64,000 bases of DNA from Ferrovibrio sp. MS7 (GCF_038404985.1 NZ_JBBKBA010000001.1:2012001-2076000), one strand, 5' to 3'; positions 53,163 to 63,600 are shown, counted from the stretch's first letter. Notes: generated by a model from the letters alone, not told the origin. Numbers and translations are program-made.

Positions 53163-54296
53163 ATGAGCAGCGAAGCAGCCGATATCGTCATCATCGGCGG
53201 CGGCATGGCCGGTGCCGGCGCTGCCTATGCCCTGGCGCCGCAGCGCCGCGTCATCCTGCTCGAGCGCGAAAGCCAACCCGGCTATCACACCACCGGGCGT
53301 TCGGCGGCATTGTTTTCCGAAACCTATGGCAATGGGCCGATCCGGGCGTTGACGGTGGCGAGCCGCGATTTCCTGATGCAGCCGCCTCGGGGCTTCAGCG
53401 ATACGCCGATCCTCACCCCGCGCGGCGTGCTGCAGGTTGGTGGGGCGGACAAGGCCGCCCAGCTTGATGCCGCCTATGCGGAGATGCGCCGCCTGGTGCC
53501 CTCGGTGCAGCGGCTGGATGCCGCCGCCGTATTGGCCCAGGTGCCGGTGCTGCGGCCCGAGATTGTGGCCGGTGGCGCAGTGGCCGAGCCGCATGCCATG
53601 GATATCGATGTGCATGCCCTGCATCGCGGCTTCCTGCGTGGTGCGGCGGCGGCTGGTGCGCGCATCCTCAGTGATGCCGGCGTCACTGGTATTGGCCGGG
53701 CGGGCGGCGATTGGCTGGTCGAGACCACACAGGGCAGCTTCCGCGCCGCCGTGGTGATCAATGCCGCCGGTGCCTGGTGCGATGCGGTTGCCGCGCTGGC
53801 GGGTATCAAGCCGATCGGCCTGGAACCGATGCGGCGCACGGCGCTCACCGCCGACATGCCGGCGGGAACCGACTTCCAGCATTGGCCGATGGTGATCGAT
53901 GCCGACGAGGACATCTACTTCAAGCCCGATGCCGGCCGGCTGCTGATCAGCCCGGCGGACGAGACGCCGTCCGAGCCCTGTGATGCCCAGCCGGACGAGA
54001 TGGATGTGGCGATTGCCATTGACCGTTTCGAAACCCTGACCAGCCTGACCGTGCGGCGGGTGGCGGCAAAATGGGCGGGGCTGCGCAGCTTTGTGGCCGA
54101 CCGGACTATCGTGGCTGGTTTCGATCCCGCAGCGCCCGGCTTTTTCTGGCTGGCCGGGCAGGGTGGCTACGGGATTCAGACTTCCGGCGCCATGAGCCGG
54201 GTTGCCGGGGCGCTCGCCTTGGGTCAAGCTCTGCCCAGCGATATCCAGGCCCTCGGTCTTTCAGCGGCGGATATCGGACCTAGCCGCCTGAGGTAA
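53163..54296 (+). CDS. FAD-dependent oxidoreductase (DAO/glycine oxidase-like)
   Basis: A 377-residue flavoprotein. IVIIGGGMAGAGAAYAL (9-25) is the FAD motif; YHTTGRSAALFSETYGN follows and AGQGGYGIQTSGAM is near the C-terminus. Related to D-amino acid dehydrogenases and glycine oxidases; likely oxidises an amino or hydroxy acid and passes electrons to FAD. The gene is 28 bp after PPK2 and 9 bp before the molybdopterin enzyme, so they may share a transcript. Confidence 0.87.
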   Translation: MSSEAADIVIIGGGMAGAGAAYALAPQRRVILLERESQPGYHTTGRSAALFSETYGNGPIRALTVASRDFLMQPPRGFSDTPILTPRGVLQVGGADKAAQLDAAYAEMRRLVPSVQRLDAAAVLAQVPVLRPEIVAGGAVAEPHAMDIDVHALHRGFLRGAAAAGARILSDAGVTGIGRAGGDWLVETTQGSFRAAVVINAAGAWCDAVAALAGIKPIGLEPMRRTALTADMPAGTDFQHWPMVIDADEDIYFKPDAGRLLISPADETPSEPCDAQPDEMDVAIAIDRFETLTSLTVRRVAAKWAGLRSFVADRTIVAGFDPAAPGFFWLAGQGGYGIQTSGAMSRVAGALALGQALPSDIQALGLSAADIGPSRLR

Positions 54297-54305
54297 CTTG
54301 CCCCA

Positions 54306-56381
54306 ATGAATGCCCTCTCGCCAGCCAAGCCGATTATTGCGCGCAGCGCCTGCCCGCATGACTGCCCCTCGACCTGTGCGCTGGAAATCGAGAAGCTGGA
54401 TCAGTTCCGCATTGGCCGCGTGCGCGGCGCCGAGGCCAACAGCTACACCGCCGGCGTGATCTGCGCCAAGGTGGCGCGCTATGCCGAGCGGGCGCAGCAC
54501 CCGGACCGCTTGTTGAAACCGCTGCGCCGCACCGGGCCGAAGGGTTCGAACCAGTTCACCGAAATTTCCTGGGCCGAAGCGCTGGACCGCACAGCGGAGG
54601 CCTTCCTGGCCGCCGAGCGCAAATTCGGCAGCGAAACCGTGTGGCCCTATTACTATGCCGGCACCATGGGGCTGGTGCAGCGCGACGGTATCCATCGCCT
54701 GCGCCATGCCAAGCGCTATTCCGGTTTCCATTCCACCATCTGCGTCACGCTGGCCTGGAGCGGCTATATCGCCGGCACCGGCAATCTGCGCGGCCCCGAT
54801 CCGCGCGAGATGGCGAAAAGCGACTGCGTGGTAATCTGGGGCACCAATGCGGTGCACACGCAAGTCAACGTGATGACCCATGCGGTGCGGGCACGCAAGG
54901 AGCGCGGCGCCAAGATCGTGGTGATCGATCCCTACCGCAATGCCACCGCCAAGCAGGCGGACATGCACCTGATGCTGCGGCCCGGCACCGATGGCGCGCT
55001 CGCCTGCGCGGTGATGCATGTGCTGTTCCGCGATGGCTTTGCGGATCGTGACTACCTGGCGCGCTATACCGACGTGCCGGCTGAACTCGAAGCGCATCTG
55101 CAATCGCGTGGCCCGGCCTGGGCGGCGGCGATCACCGGCTTGAGCATCGCGGAGATCGAGGCTTTCGCGCATCTGCTGGGCGAACGCAAGCGGCATTACC
55201 TGCGGCTTGGCTATGGTTTCTCGCGCAGCCGCAATGGCTCGTCCAACATGCATGCGGCGGCCAGCATTGCCGCTGTCACCGGGGCCTGGCAGCTCGAAGG
55301 CGGTGGCGCCTTCCACAATAACGGCGCGATTTTCCACTGGGACAAGTCGCTGATCGAAGGCCATGACCTGCGCGATCCGGCGATCCGCATGCTGGATCAG
55401 TCACGCATCGGCCCGGTGCTGGTGGGCGAGGCGGAAGCCTTGAAAAACGGCCCGCCGGTGACGGCGCTGCTGATCCAGAATACCAATCCAGTGGATGTGG
55501 CGCCGGAACTGGCCAAGGTGCATAAGGGCTTCGCGCGCGAGGATCTGTTCACCTGCGTGCATGAGCAGTTCATGACCAATACCGCCAAGATGGCGGATAT
55601 CGTGCTGCCGGCCACCATGTTCACCGAGCATGACGACATCTACCAGGCCGGCGGCCAGCAGCATATCCTGCTTGGGCCGAAGATCGTCGAGGCGCCGGGC
55701 GAGGCGCGCGAGAATCATTACGTGATCTGCGAATTGGCCAAGCGGCTTGGCGCCGAGCATCGCGGCTTCCAGATGACAGCGCGCGAGATCGCTGATTGGA
55801 CGCTCACGGCTTCCGGCTGGTCCGATGTCGAGACGCTGGAGCGCGAATTCTGGATCGATTGCCAGCCGGATTTCCGCAGCAGTCATTTCCTTGATGGCTT
55901 TGGCCATCCCGATGGCAAATTCCGCTTCGCGCCGGATTGGTCGGCAATGGGGCCGGATGGCTATAAGCTGCCCAAACTGCCGGACCATGCGGCGCTGATC
56001 GAGGAAGCGACAGCAGAGACGCCGTTCCGCATGGTGACGGCGCCGGCCCGCAACTTCCTCAATTCCAGCTTCACCGAAACACCGACCTCGGCCAGAAGCG
56101 AGGGTCGCCCCAGTGTGATGCTGCACAGCCAGGATGCGGCTGCACTCGGCGTTGCCGAAGGCGATGTGGTGCGGCTCGGCAATGCGCGCGGCGACCTCGC
56201 CATCCATGTCCGGCTGTTCGATGGCGTGCAGCCCGGCGTGGTGATCGTGGAAGGCATCTGGCCGAGCCACACCTTCATCGAAGGCATCGGCATCAACCTG
56301 CTGGTCGGCGCCGATGCCGCCCCGCCCAATGGCGGCGCCGCGTTCCATGATACGGCGGTGTGGATACGCAAAAGCGCCTAG
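54306..56381 (+). CDS. Molybdopterin-dependent oxidoreductase
   Basis: A 691-residue DMSO-reductase family enzyme. The N-terminal [4Fe-4S] motif is C-x3-C-x3-C (SACPHDCPSTCAL) with a fourth Cys in GVICAK; the bis-MGD region has VIWGTNAVHTQVNVM, IVVIDPYRNATA and QNTNPVDVAPE, and the C-terminal domain from about 570 starts HSQDAAALGVAEGDVVRL. No signal peptide is present, so it is cytosolic. No small Fe-S or chaperone subunits lie next to it. The substrate is unknown; the family includes formate dehydrogenases and anaerobic dehydrogenases. Confidence 0.87.
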   Translation: MNALSPAKPIIARSACPHDCPSTCALEIEKLDQFRIGRVRGAEANSYTAGVICAKVARYAERAQHPDRLLKPLRRTGPKGSNQFTEISWAEALDRTAEAFLAAERKFGSETVWPYYYAGTMGLVQRDGIHRLRHAKRYSGFHSTICVTLAWSGYIAGTGNLRGPDPREMAKSDCVVIWGTNAVHTQVNVMTHAVRARKERGAKIVVIDPYRNATAKQADMHLMLRPGTDGALACAVMHVLFRDGFADRDYLARYTDVPAELEAHLQSRGPAWAAAITGLSIAEIEAFAHLLGERKRHYLRLGYGFSRSRNGSSNMHAAASIAAVTGAWQLEGGGAFHNNGAIFHWDKSLIEGHDLRDPAIRMLDQSRIGPVLVGEAEALKNGPPVTALLIQNTNPVDVAPELAKVHKGFAREDLFTCVHEQFMTNTAKMADIVLPATMFTEHDDIYQAGGQQHILLGPKIVEAPGEARENHYVICELAKRLGAEHRGFQMTAREIADWTLTASGWSDVETLEREFWIDCQPDFRSSHFLDGFGHPDGKFRFAPDWSAMGPDGYKLPKLPDHAALIEEATAETPFRMVTAPARNFLNSSFTETPTSARSEGRPSVMLHSQDAAALGVAEGDVVRLGNARGDLAIHVRLFDGVQPGVVIVEGIWPSHTFIEGIGINLLVGADAAPPNGGAAFHDTAVWIRKSA

Positions 56382-57172
56382 TCGTGGCCGTCGCGCTTGC
56401 GCGTTTTCAGCAGATCGACCAATTCATCATGCAGCCATGGGCCGGTGGCGATCACGCTGGGATGGCGGTGGCGCGGGGCGTCGTAGCGCAGGGGTGCGCC
56501 ATCGGCGGTGCTGATGCGGCCCCCGGCCTCGCGCACCACCAGGTCGGCGGCGGCGATATCCCAGTCGCTCTTCTCGCTTAAAGAGAGCGCGGCATCGAAG
56601 CGGCCGGCTGCCACCAAAGCCATGCGGTAGGCGATGGAATTGCGGTGCTCGAACTCCGCCTTGCCGGTGCGGGCGAGCCAGCCATGGCGGTCGAAGGTGC
56701 GGCGGCTGGCCAGCAGGCGGGCTTCCGCCAGCGTCCCATGGCCGGAGGCGCGGATCGTCTTGCCGTTCAGCTTGGCGCCATCGCCGGTGGCGGCCTCAAA
56801 GAATTCATCGGTGGCAGGATTGAAGATCGCCGCCAGCACCGGCTGGCCTTCCGCCATCAGCGCAACACTGACGGCGAATTCCGGCTTGGCGGCAATGAAG
56901 GCGCGGGTGCCGTCGATCGGATCGACCACCCAGGTGGCGGCATCGCCCACCGCTGCCGCCGAGGCGCTTTCCTCTGACAGCCAGCCATAGCCGGGCCGGG
57001 TATCCACCAGCCGCGCGCGCAGCAGCTTGTCGATAGCGATATCGGCTTCCGAGACCGGATCGTTCGGCTGCTTGTTCCAGGATTTCACGCCATCGCGGAA
57101 ATACTTCAACGCCACCGCGCCGGCTTCGCGCACGGCATCGAGCAGCAGCGGGCGGTCTTCCAGATGGCGCAT
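56378..57172 (-). CDS. cysQ: Inositol monophosphatase superfamily protein (CysQ-like)
   Basis: A 264-residue phosphatase. LSEESA near residue 64, VVDPIDGTRAF near 82, and SDWDIAAADLVVREAGG near 205 are the metal and substrate motifs. The sequence order and the Arg in DGTRAF suggest the 3'(2'),5'-bisphosphate nucleotidase CysQ. Convergent with the molybdopterin gene and 2 bp from PmbA, so it likely belongs to the pmbA operon. Confidence 0.88.
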   Translation of the reverse strand: MRHLEDRPLLLDAVREAGAVALKYFRDGVKSWNKQPNDPVSEADIAIDKLLRARLVDTRPGYGWLSEESASAAAVGDAATWVVDPIDGTRAFIAAKPEFAVSVALMAEGQPVLAAIFNPATDEFFEAATGDGAKLNGKTIRASGHGTLAEARLLASRRTFDRHGWLARTGKAEFEHRNSIAYRMALVAAGRFDAALSLSEKSDWDIAAADLVVREAGGRISTADGAPLRYDAPRHRHPSVIATGPWLHDELVDLLKTRKRDGHD

Positions 57173-57174
57173 GA

Positions 57175-58530
57175 TCAGCGCCCGGCGATGGTCATGCCTT
57201 CCACCAGCACGGTGGGGGCATCGGTGCCATAGCGGAATACCAGATCGCTGGCCGGAGTGATGCGCTTGAACATCTCCTTGAGATTGCCGGCAATGGTGAT
57301 CTCGGAAACCGGATCGGTCAGCTTGCCGTTCTCGATCAGGAAGCCGGCGGCGCCACGGCTGTAATCACCGGTCAGCGGATTGACCGACGAACCCATCATT
57401 TCGATCACATAGAGCCCGCGCGCGATGCCGCCGAGCAATTCCTCGACGCTTTGCTTGCCGGCGGCGAGGTAGAGGTTGGTAGCGCCAGGCGAAGGCGGCG
57501 AGGAAGTGCCGCGCGAGGCATGGCCGGTGCTCTTGAGGCCAAGCTGCCGCGCCGTGGCGCAATCCATCAGCCAGGTGGTGAGGCGGCCCTGGTCGATCAG
57601 CTTGCGGCGCTGGCGTGCCACGCCCTCCATGTCGAACCAGCGCGAACGGAAGCCGCGCGGCCTGAGCGGATCGTCGATCACATCAAGGCCGGGGGCGAAG
57701 ATTTCTTCGCCCATCTTGTCTTTCAGGAAAGAGGTGCCGCGCGCCACCGCCGCGCCATTGATGGCGCCGGAAAGATGGCCGATCAGGCTGTTGGCAACGC
57801 GGTTGTCGTAGACCACCGGCAGGGCCTGGCTCTCGATCTTGCGCGGATTGAGCCGGCGCACGGCGCGCTCGCCGGCTGAGCGGCCGATCACTTCGGGCGC
57901 GGCAAGATCGGCGAAATGCAGCGCGGCGCTGTAATCATAGTCCCGCTCCATGCCGGTATCCTTTCCGGCAATGGCGACGGCTGAAAGGCTGTGCGAGCCG
58001 CTGAAACCGGCGCCGCTGAAGCCGTTGGAGGCGGCATAGGCCGTGAGGCCCAGGCTGCGCGAGGCCGAGGCGCCTTCGGAATTGGTCACGCCGCTGACGG
58101 CAAGGGCGGCGGCCTCACAGGTCTTGGCGCGCTCCAGCAACTGCGCCATGTCGAGTTCGACGCCATCGAGCTGGTCGAGGTCAACGGCGGTGGTGGCGAG
58201 TTCGGACGGATCGGCAAGGCCGCAGAATTTGTCTTCCGGCGCCAGTTTGGCCATCGCCACGCCGCGCTCGATCAGGGCCGCCACGGCGTCCTTGCCGAAA
58301 TCGGTGGTGGAGACGCAGGCTTGGCGCTGGCCGATCAGCACCCGCAGGCCGATCTCGCGGCTCTCCGAGCTTTCCACATCCTCGGGCTGGCCCAGCCTGA
58401 CGCCGGCGGAAAGCGAGCGGCTTTCATGGTAGACGGCATCGGCGGCATCGGCGCCGGCCTTGCGTGCAGCGGCGATCAGGTCGCCCAGCAGGGACTTGGC
58501 TTCATTAGCGCGTGCATTGAAATCAGTCAT
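57175..58530 (-). CDS. pmbA: TldD/PmbA family metalloprotease partner (PmbA/TldE)
   Basis: A 451-residue protein of the PmbA/TldE class. ESRSLSAGVRLGQPEDVESSESREIG begins the domain (parts shortened: LGQPEDVESS), and SSVNPLTGDYSRGAAGFLIENG is near the end. The HExxxH zinc site of TldD is absent, as expected for the PmbA subunit, which forms a dimer with TldD. Acts in antibiotic peptide maturation and toxin turnover. ATG at 58530. Confidence 0.93.
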   Translation of the reverse strand: MTDFNARANEAKSLLGDLIAAARKAGADAADAVYHESRSLSAGVRLGQPEDVESSESREIGLRVLIGQRQACVSTTDFGKDAVAALIERGVAMAKLAPEDKFCGLADPSELATTAVDLDQLDGVELDMAQLLERAKTCEAAALAVSGVTNSEGASASRSLGLTAYAASNGFSGAGFSGSHSLSAVAIAGKDTGMERDYDYSAALHFADLAAPEVIGRSAGERAVRRLNPRKIESQALPVVYDNRVANSLIGHLSGAINGAAVARGTSFLKDKMGEEIFAPGLDVIDDPLRPRGFRSRWFDMEGVARQRRKLIDQGRLTTWLMDCATARQLGLKSTGHASRGTSSPPSPGATNLYLAAGKQSVEELLGGIARGLYVIEMMGSSVNPLTGDYSRGAAGFLIENGKLTDPVSEITIAGNLKEMFKRITPASDLVFRYGTDAPTVLVEGMTIAGR

Positions 58531-58540
58531 GATTATCCAC

Positions 58541-58822
58541 TTACTCTGGTGCGTCTTCCATACGATAAGCCATATAGCTGACGAAGGCGACAAAACAACC
58601 CACAACCCAGCCAAGCCAGTGCAGTTGGTCGGTCCAATAGCGCCAGTCTTCGCTGCTGAAATGAGCCAGGATCTGGGCCAGGAATTCGACGCTCAAGAAA
58701 CCGATGCCGGCGCCAAGCGCGGCGGAAAAGGCCAGGTTCCAGGCGCCGCGCATCAGTGCCCAAGGATGCCACCAGGGCAGCAGGTCGCGCTCATCCGCGC
58801 GGCGGAGCTTGAACAGCGGCAT
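58541..58822 (-). CDS. Small two-helix membrane protein
   Basis: A 93-residue protein with two hydrophobic segments (about residues 30-50 and 70-86), starting MPLFKLRRADERDLLPWW. No recognised family. It lies 10 bp from PmbA and 4 bp from the cyclase gene, all on the same strand, so it is likely part of the same transcript. Role unknown. Confidence 0.65.
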   Translation of the reverse strand: MPLFKLRRADERDLLPWWHPWALMRGAWNLAFSAALGAGIGFLSVEFLAQILAHFSSEDWRYWTDQLHWLGWVVGCFVAFVSYMAYRMEDAPE

Positions 58823-58826
58823 GGCG

Positions 58827-60302
58827 TTAATGGATCGTCGGCGGGGTTTCGGGTTGCAGCGTGGTGCCGGCCTCATGCGTCGGCGTTCCCGGCTGCACGG
58901 CGCCTTCTCGCGGCAGCATCCACACCACCATGCGCTCGCGCAGGCCACGGATCGCCTGTGGCCGCATCTCGGTGAGATCGCGCAAGGGGGCGAGATCGCC
59001 GCGCGTCTCCTGCTTCAGCCGTTCCACGAAGGCCTCGCTGATGCAGAGTGAGGCATTGATGCTGCGCGTCATCTGCTCCAGGCGGTGCGCCACATTCACG
59101 GTTTCGCCAACCAGCGCGTATTCGACGCGGTGCTCGTCGCCGATATTGCCAAGCGTCAGCGGTCCGAAATGCAGGCCGACGGCAAGCTGCAGCGGCGGCT
59201 GGCGCAAGGGTGCGCGCTGGCGGTTCAGTTGCTCGATGGCCTGTTGCATGGCGCGGGCGGCGAGTAGGGCGGAGGAAGCGTCGCGCAGGCCGGCGCGCGG
59301 CGTGCCGAAGGAGGCCATGATGCCATCGCCGAGATACTTGTCGAGCGTGCCCTGCTGCTCGGCCACGGCATGGGCCAGGCGGCGGTGCACTTCGCGCAGC
59401 AGGGCGATGGTCTGGGCCGGCGACATGTCATCGGAAAGCCGGGTGAAGCCGACCAGGTCAGCGAACAGCACGGCGGCATCGATCTGGGTCACGGCACCGA
59501 GCGGATCATCCATGCGCTGCAATTCCTCGGCGATATGCGGCGAGAAATGACGTGCCAGATTGCGCCGGCCGCGTTCGCTCTCGATCTGGCGCGCCACCAG
59601 ATGGCGGGCGCGCACAGCCGCCACCATCAGGATCACGCCGATCAGCCCGATCAGCACGATGCGGCGGATCATGTCGCCATAGGAAACCCGCCAGGGGTCA
59701 AGCAGGAAGGCGAGGCGATCCAGGGCCGAGATATTGGCGACATTCATCGGCAGCAGCATGGTGTCGACGCCCGGCTGCATCGCGATGCTGACGGTGACCA
59801 CGGCCCAGGTGATCATTGCCGCTATCGTGGTGAACAACACCGTGCGTGCCGATTGGCCCAGCGCCGCCAGCGCCAGGAACAGCGGCAGATACAGCACGGT
59901 ATCGAAGCTGAGCATCATCGGCGGCGGCAGCGGGTTCGGATCGAACGGGTTCGGCAGCGCAATGGCGGCGCCGATGAAGGCCATGTCGATGAACGGGAAC
60001 AGCCAGTGCATCCAGGGGCGGTCGATGCCGGGCTTGCGCACCAGAAGCTGGATATAGGCGGATAATGCCAGCGCCAGCAGCCAGGGATAATAGTTCAGCG
60101 CCAACGGCCAGCGCATCTCGGTGGTGAGCAGCGTGGCAACGATGGCGAGCGCAACGAAGCGCAGGTTGATGGCGAGCTTCAGGCCTTCGTATTCTTCGGC
60201 CTGGAAAGCCTGCCCCAGGCGGCGCTGTTCGGCATCAACGAGCTGATCGCAGCCTTGGCCGCAGATCGCATCATGCATGCGCTGCCAGAGGGTGGATTTC
60301 AT
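58827..60302 (-). CDS. Membrane class III adenylate/guanylate cyclase
   Basis: A 491-residue protein. The N-terminal half has about six hydrophobic helices (residues 45-240). The C-terminal catalytic domain has AVLFADLVGFTRLSDDM (first metal Asp), KYLGDGIMASFG (second), and EYALVGETVNVAHRLEQM. The metal Asp pair is intact; the substrate-specifying residues are not read with certainty so ATP or GTP is open. Output would be cAMP or cGMP. A Pro/Thr-rich tail follows. No effector gene is adjacent. Confidence 0.9.
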   Translation of the reverse strand: MKSTLWQRMHDAICGQGCDQLVDAEQRRLGQAFQAEEYEGLKLAINLRFVALAIVATLLTTEMRWPLALNYYPWLLALALSAYIQLLVRKPGIDRPWMHWLFPFIDMAFIGAAIALPNPFDPNPLPPPMMLSFDTVLYLPLFLALAALGQSARTVLFTTIAAMITWAVVTVSIAMQPGVDTMLLPMNVANISALDRLAFLLDPWRVSYGDMIRRIVLIGLIGVILMVAAVRARHLVARQIESERGRRNLARHFSPHIAEELQRMDDPLGAVTQIDAAVLFADLVGFTRLSDDMSPAQTIALLREVHRRLAHAVAEQQGTLDKYLGDGIMASFGTPRAGLRDASSALLAARAMQQAIEQLNRQRAPLRQPPLQLAVGLHFGPLTLGNIGDEHRVEYALVGETVNVAHRLEQMTRSINASLCISEAFVERLKQETRGDLAPLRDLTEMRPQAIRGLRERMVVWMLPREGAVQPGTPTHEAGTTLQPETPPTIH

Positions 60303-60366
60303 CGTAACCGGCCTCCAAAAACCGGCAAAAGCCAGGATACTCTTCCGGGTCAACGGGCGCGAGGGG

Positions 60367-61878
60367 CTATTTCCAGATCGGCTTGCCGGAACCAGGAAGC
60401 CCGAGTTTCGGCCATTTCTCTGTGACGGTGCGCACCACATCGGCATCCATTGCCAGCTTCTCGCCCCATTCCCGCTTGGTCTCGGGCGGCCATTTATTGG
60501 TGGCATCCAGGCCGATCTTGCTGCCCAGGCCTGATTCCGGCGAGGCGAAATCCAGGTAGTCGATCGGGGTATTCTCGATCAGGGTGATGTCGCGCGCCGG
60601 GTCCATGCGGGTGGACATGGCCCAGACCACGTCCTTCCAGTTCCGGGCGTCGATGTCGTCGTCCACCACGATCACCCATTTGGTGTACATGAACTGGCGC
60701 AGATAGGACCACACCGCCATCATCATGCGCTTGGCATGGCCGGGATACGCCTTCTTGATGCTGACCACCGCGACGCGGTAGGAGCAGCCTTCCGGTGGCA
60801 ACCAGAAATCGACGATCTCGGGGAATTGCTGGCGGATCAGTGGCACGAACACATCGTTCAGCGCCTCGCCCAGCACGCTCGGCTCATCCGGCGGGCGGCC
60901 GGTGAAGGTGCTCAGATATATGGGTTTCCGCCGCCTGGTGATCGCCGTGACGGTAAAGACCGGGAATTGCTCCACCGAATTGTAATAGCCGGTATGGTCG
61001 CCATAGGGGCCTTCGTCGCCATATTCATCCAGCGACACATAGCCTTCCAGCACGACCTCGGCTTCCGCCGGCACCTTCAGCGGCACAGTGCGGCAATTCA
61101 CCAGCTCCACCTTCTTGCCGCGCAACAGGCCGGCGAACTGGTATTCCGACAGCGTTTCCGGCACCGGCGTCACGGCGGCCAGGATCACGCCGGGATCGGC
61201 GCCGATCACCACGGCAGCGGGGAAGGGCTCGCGCTTGCCGGCCTGTTTCCAGCGCTGGTGCTGCTGCGCGCCGCCGCGATGCTTCAGCCAGCGCATCAGG
61301 GTCTGCTTCTTGTTCAGCACCTGCATGCGGTAGATGCCGAGATTGAAGCTGTCCTCGCGCGCGTCGCTCGGGCCTTTGGTGACCACCAGCGGCCAGGTGA
61401 TCAGCGGTGCCGGCTCACCCGGCCAGCAGGTCTGGATCGGCAATGCCGTAAGGTCGATGTCGTCGCCCTGCAGCACCACTTCATGCACCGGGCCGCTGCT
61501 CACGGTCTTGGGCGCCATGGCCAGCACGTTCTTCACCAGCGGCAGCAGGCCGAAAGCCTCGCGCAGGCCCGCCGGCGGCTCCGGCTGACGCAGGAAGGCC
61601 AGGGTCTCGCCGATCTCGCGCAGCTGCCCCGGCTCACGGTCCATGCCCCAGGCGACGCGCTCGACGGTGCCGAACAGGTTCACCAGGACGGGAATGTCGC
61701 TCAACGAGCCATCGGCCTTGAGCGGCTTCTCGAACAGCACCGCCGGGCCATTCTCGGCCAGCAAGCGGGTCTGGATCTCGGTCATTTCCAGCACAGTGGA
61801 GACCGGCTCGGTGACGCGCACCAGGCGGCCCTTGGCTTCGAGCTGGGAAATGAAGTCGCGCAGCGAGGCATAGGCCAT
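60367..61878 (-). CDS. ubiD: UbiD family decarboxylase
   Basis: A 503-residue prenylated-FMN decarboxylase. [12 protein letters not shown] near residue 180, [26 protein letters not shown] near 275-300 (parts) with the acidic catalytic site, and [19 protein letters not shown] near 410 are typical of 3-octaprenyl-4-hydroxybenzoate decarboxylase. It fits with coq7 for ubiquinone synthesis. Start at 61878 overlaps the EamA gene stop by ATGA. UbiX is not in this window. Confidence 0.95.
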   Translation of the reverse strand: MAYASLRDFISQLEAKGRLVRVTEPVSTVLEMTEIQTRLLAENGPAVLFEKPLKADGSLSDIPVLVNLFGTVERVAWGMDREPGQLREIGETLAFLRQPEPPAGLREAFGLLPLVKNVLAMAPKTVSSGPVHEVVLQGDDIDLTALPIQTCWPGEPAPLITWPLVVTKGPSDAREDSFNLGIYRMQVLNKKQTLMRWLKHRGGAQQHQRWKQAGKREPFPAAVVIGADPGVILAAVTPVPETLSEYQFAGLLRGKKVELVNCRTVPLKVPAEAEVVLEGYVSLDEYGDEGPYGDHTGYYNSVEQFPVFTVTAITRRRKPIYLSTFTGRPPDEPSVLGEALNDVFVPLIRQQFPEIVDFWLPPEGCSYRVAVVSIKKAYPGHAKRMMMAVWSYLRQFMYTKWVIVVDDDIDARNWKDVVWAMSTRMDPARDITLIENTPIDYLDFASPESGLGSKIGLDATNKWPPETKREWGEKLAMDADVVRTVTEKWPKLGLPGSGKPIWK

Positions 61879-62801
61879 CAGGCAGTCTCCTGTTGCGGCT
61901 TGTGGGTGGCGAGATACAAGCCAGGCAGCACCAGGGCGCTGCCGATCCAGTGATAGAAGGCAAAACTCTCGCCGAGCAAGGCCCAGGCCATCAAAGCCGT
62001 GTAGATCGGCGACAGGTAGAGCATCAGCCCGGTCTTGCTGGGGCCGAGATGCTTGGTCATGTAGCCATAGGTGCCGTAGGCGCCGATGCCGGGCACGATC
62101 ACCAGGGTGATGATCGCCAGCAGGGTGCGACCATCCAGCGCCGGTGGCCCGGCCAGGGCGGTTTCCGCTGCCAGAAGCGGCAGCAGCAGCAAGGCGCCGG
62201 CGCCGGTAATGCAGGCCAGCCGGGCATTGATGCTCAAGCGGCTGGGCCAGCGCTTGAGCAGCACGGCATACACCGCCCAGGCCGCCGAGGCCGCCAGGAT
62301 CAGCAGGTCGCCGAGCGAGAAGGAGAGGCTGAACATCAGGCCGATATCACCGCGCAGCACGATCACCAGCACGCCGATCAGGGCCAGTGCCGTGCCGAGC
62401 CCCTGGCGCAGGCTCATCGCCTCGCCGAACCAGATGCGCGAGAGGAGAATGATGATCACCGGTGAGGTGGCATAGATCAGGCCGATATTGGTGGCCGTGG
62501 TGCTGGCCGCGCCCCAATAGACGCCGGCACCACAGATCACCATGCCGAGGAAGCCGAGCATCAGGCATTGCCCTGCCTCGGCACGGATGGCGCTGCGCAG
62601 GCGCCACAATTCGCGGCCATAGAGTAGGGCGAGGACCAGGAACACGCCGCTCCAGCGCCAAAAGGCCAGCGCCACTGGCGGGATGAAATCGGCGGTGGCG
62701 CGCGCCATCACCATGTTGGTGGTGAACATGGCGGGCGTAATGAACAGCAGAATCTGCGCCAGTTGCTGTTCGCGGGCGGTGGCAGCCGGGGGAGGGGTCA
62801 T
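61878..62801 (-). CDS. EamA/DMT family transporter
   Basis: A 307-residue inner-membrane protein with ten hydrophobic helices in two EamA repeats. The first half contains [32 protein letters not shown] (parts) and the second [26 protein letters not shown]. Likely exports a metabolite. ATG at 62801 has GGAGG close by and the gene overlaps ubiD. Long frame before it is not conserved. Confidence 0.88.
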   Translation of the reverse strand: MTPPPAATAREQQLAQILLFITPAMFTTNMVMARATADFIPPVALAFWRWSGVFLVLALLYGRELWRLRSAIRAEAGQCLMLGFLGMVICGAGVYWGAASTTATNIGLIYATSPVIIILLSRIWFGEAMSLRQGLGTALALIGVLVIVLRGDIGLMFSLSFSLGDLLILAASAAWAVYAVLLKRWPSRLSINARLACITGAGALLLLPLLAAETALAGPPALDGRTLLAIITLVIVPGIGAYGTYGYMTKHLGPSKTGLMLYLSPIYTALMAWALLGESFAFYHWIGSALVLPGLYLATHKPQQETA

Positions 62802-62856
62802 GGCGGCGGAGAATAGGCCGGGTGGCGGGTGCTTTCCAGGCTTCGGGAATATTGCT

Positions 62857-63600
62857 ATGCCAGCCGCCATGCGCCGCTTTCCCGCCGAATTCGCCGATCT
62901 GCTGAGCCGCCAGGGCCAGGCCCTGCTGCTGGGCCGCCATGCGGCTGCCGGCAAGCTCGCCGAGCCGCGCACCCGGTTCCTGGCCCTGGCCGGCCTGATC
63001 GATGCCCGCCAGGCCAAGGGTGCCGCCGCTTTGCTGGAGACGGCGCTGGCGCCGCATCTGCGGCTGATGGCGCAACCGATCCCGCCGGAAAGCATCTGGG
63101 AGATGCGCGAGAACTACGCCGAGCAACTGCCCAAGGTGATGCGCCAGCGCACGCTGCACCTGGATGGCGGCAAGGGCATCGGCCTGAAGGCGGCGACCGA
63201 TATCGGCCTGATCGCCATGCTGCGCTCGGCCAGCTACCGCGCCTTCGCCGAGGCACTGGCGGGCCGGAAGCTGCGGCGCAAGTATGGCCTGCAGGCCATT
63301 GCCTATCATCCCGGCGACTATGCCGGGCCGCATAACGACCATCACCCGGAAGAACCGCTGGCGCGTCAGGGCTATGTCGACATGCATATCGGCTTTTGCA
63401 CGCCCGGCGCCAAAAGCCAGCTATTGGTCTATGCCAAGGCCGGGCATTTCAGCGAAGCCGTGGAAGTGGTCGGCAACGGGCTGGTGAATGCCTACCGGCT
63501 GCCGTTCTGGCATTACACCACGCCGCTTATCCCAAAGCGCGGCCAGGCGGACACCGCCCGGCGCTGGATCCTGCTCGGCACGTTCCTGTACGGAACGTGA
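62857..63600 (+). CDS. Possible 2-oxoglutarate/Fe(II)-dependent oxygenase
   Basis: A 247-residue protein with the iron-ligand-like segment YHPGDYAGPHNDHHPEE (H-x-D) near residue 155, and the C-terminal RRWILLGTFLYG with an Arg that could bind 2-oxoglutarate. The second His is not assigned with certainty. ATG at 62857 is used; the ATG at 62869 fits about as well. It is divergent from the EamA gene and abuts the next gene stop. Confidence 0.6.
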   Translation: MPAAMRRFPAEFADLLSRQGQALLLGRHAAAGKLAEPRTRFLALAGLIDARQAKGAAALLETALAPHLRLMAQPIPPESIWEMRENYAEQLPKVMRQRTLHLDGGKGIGLKAATDIGLIAMLRSASYRAFAEALAGRKLRRKYGLQAIAYHPGDYAGPHNDHHPEEPLARQGYVDMHIGFCTPGAKSQLLVYAKAGHFSEAVEVVGNGLVNAYRLPFWHYTTPLIPKRGQADTARRWILLGTFLYGT

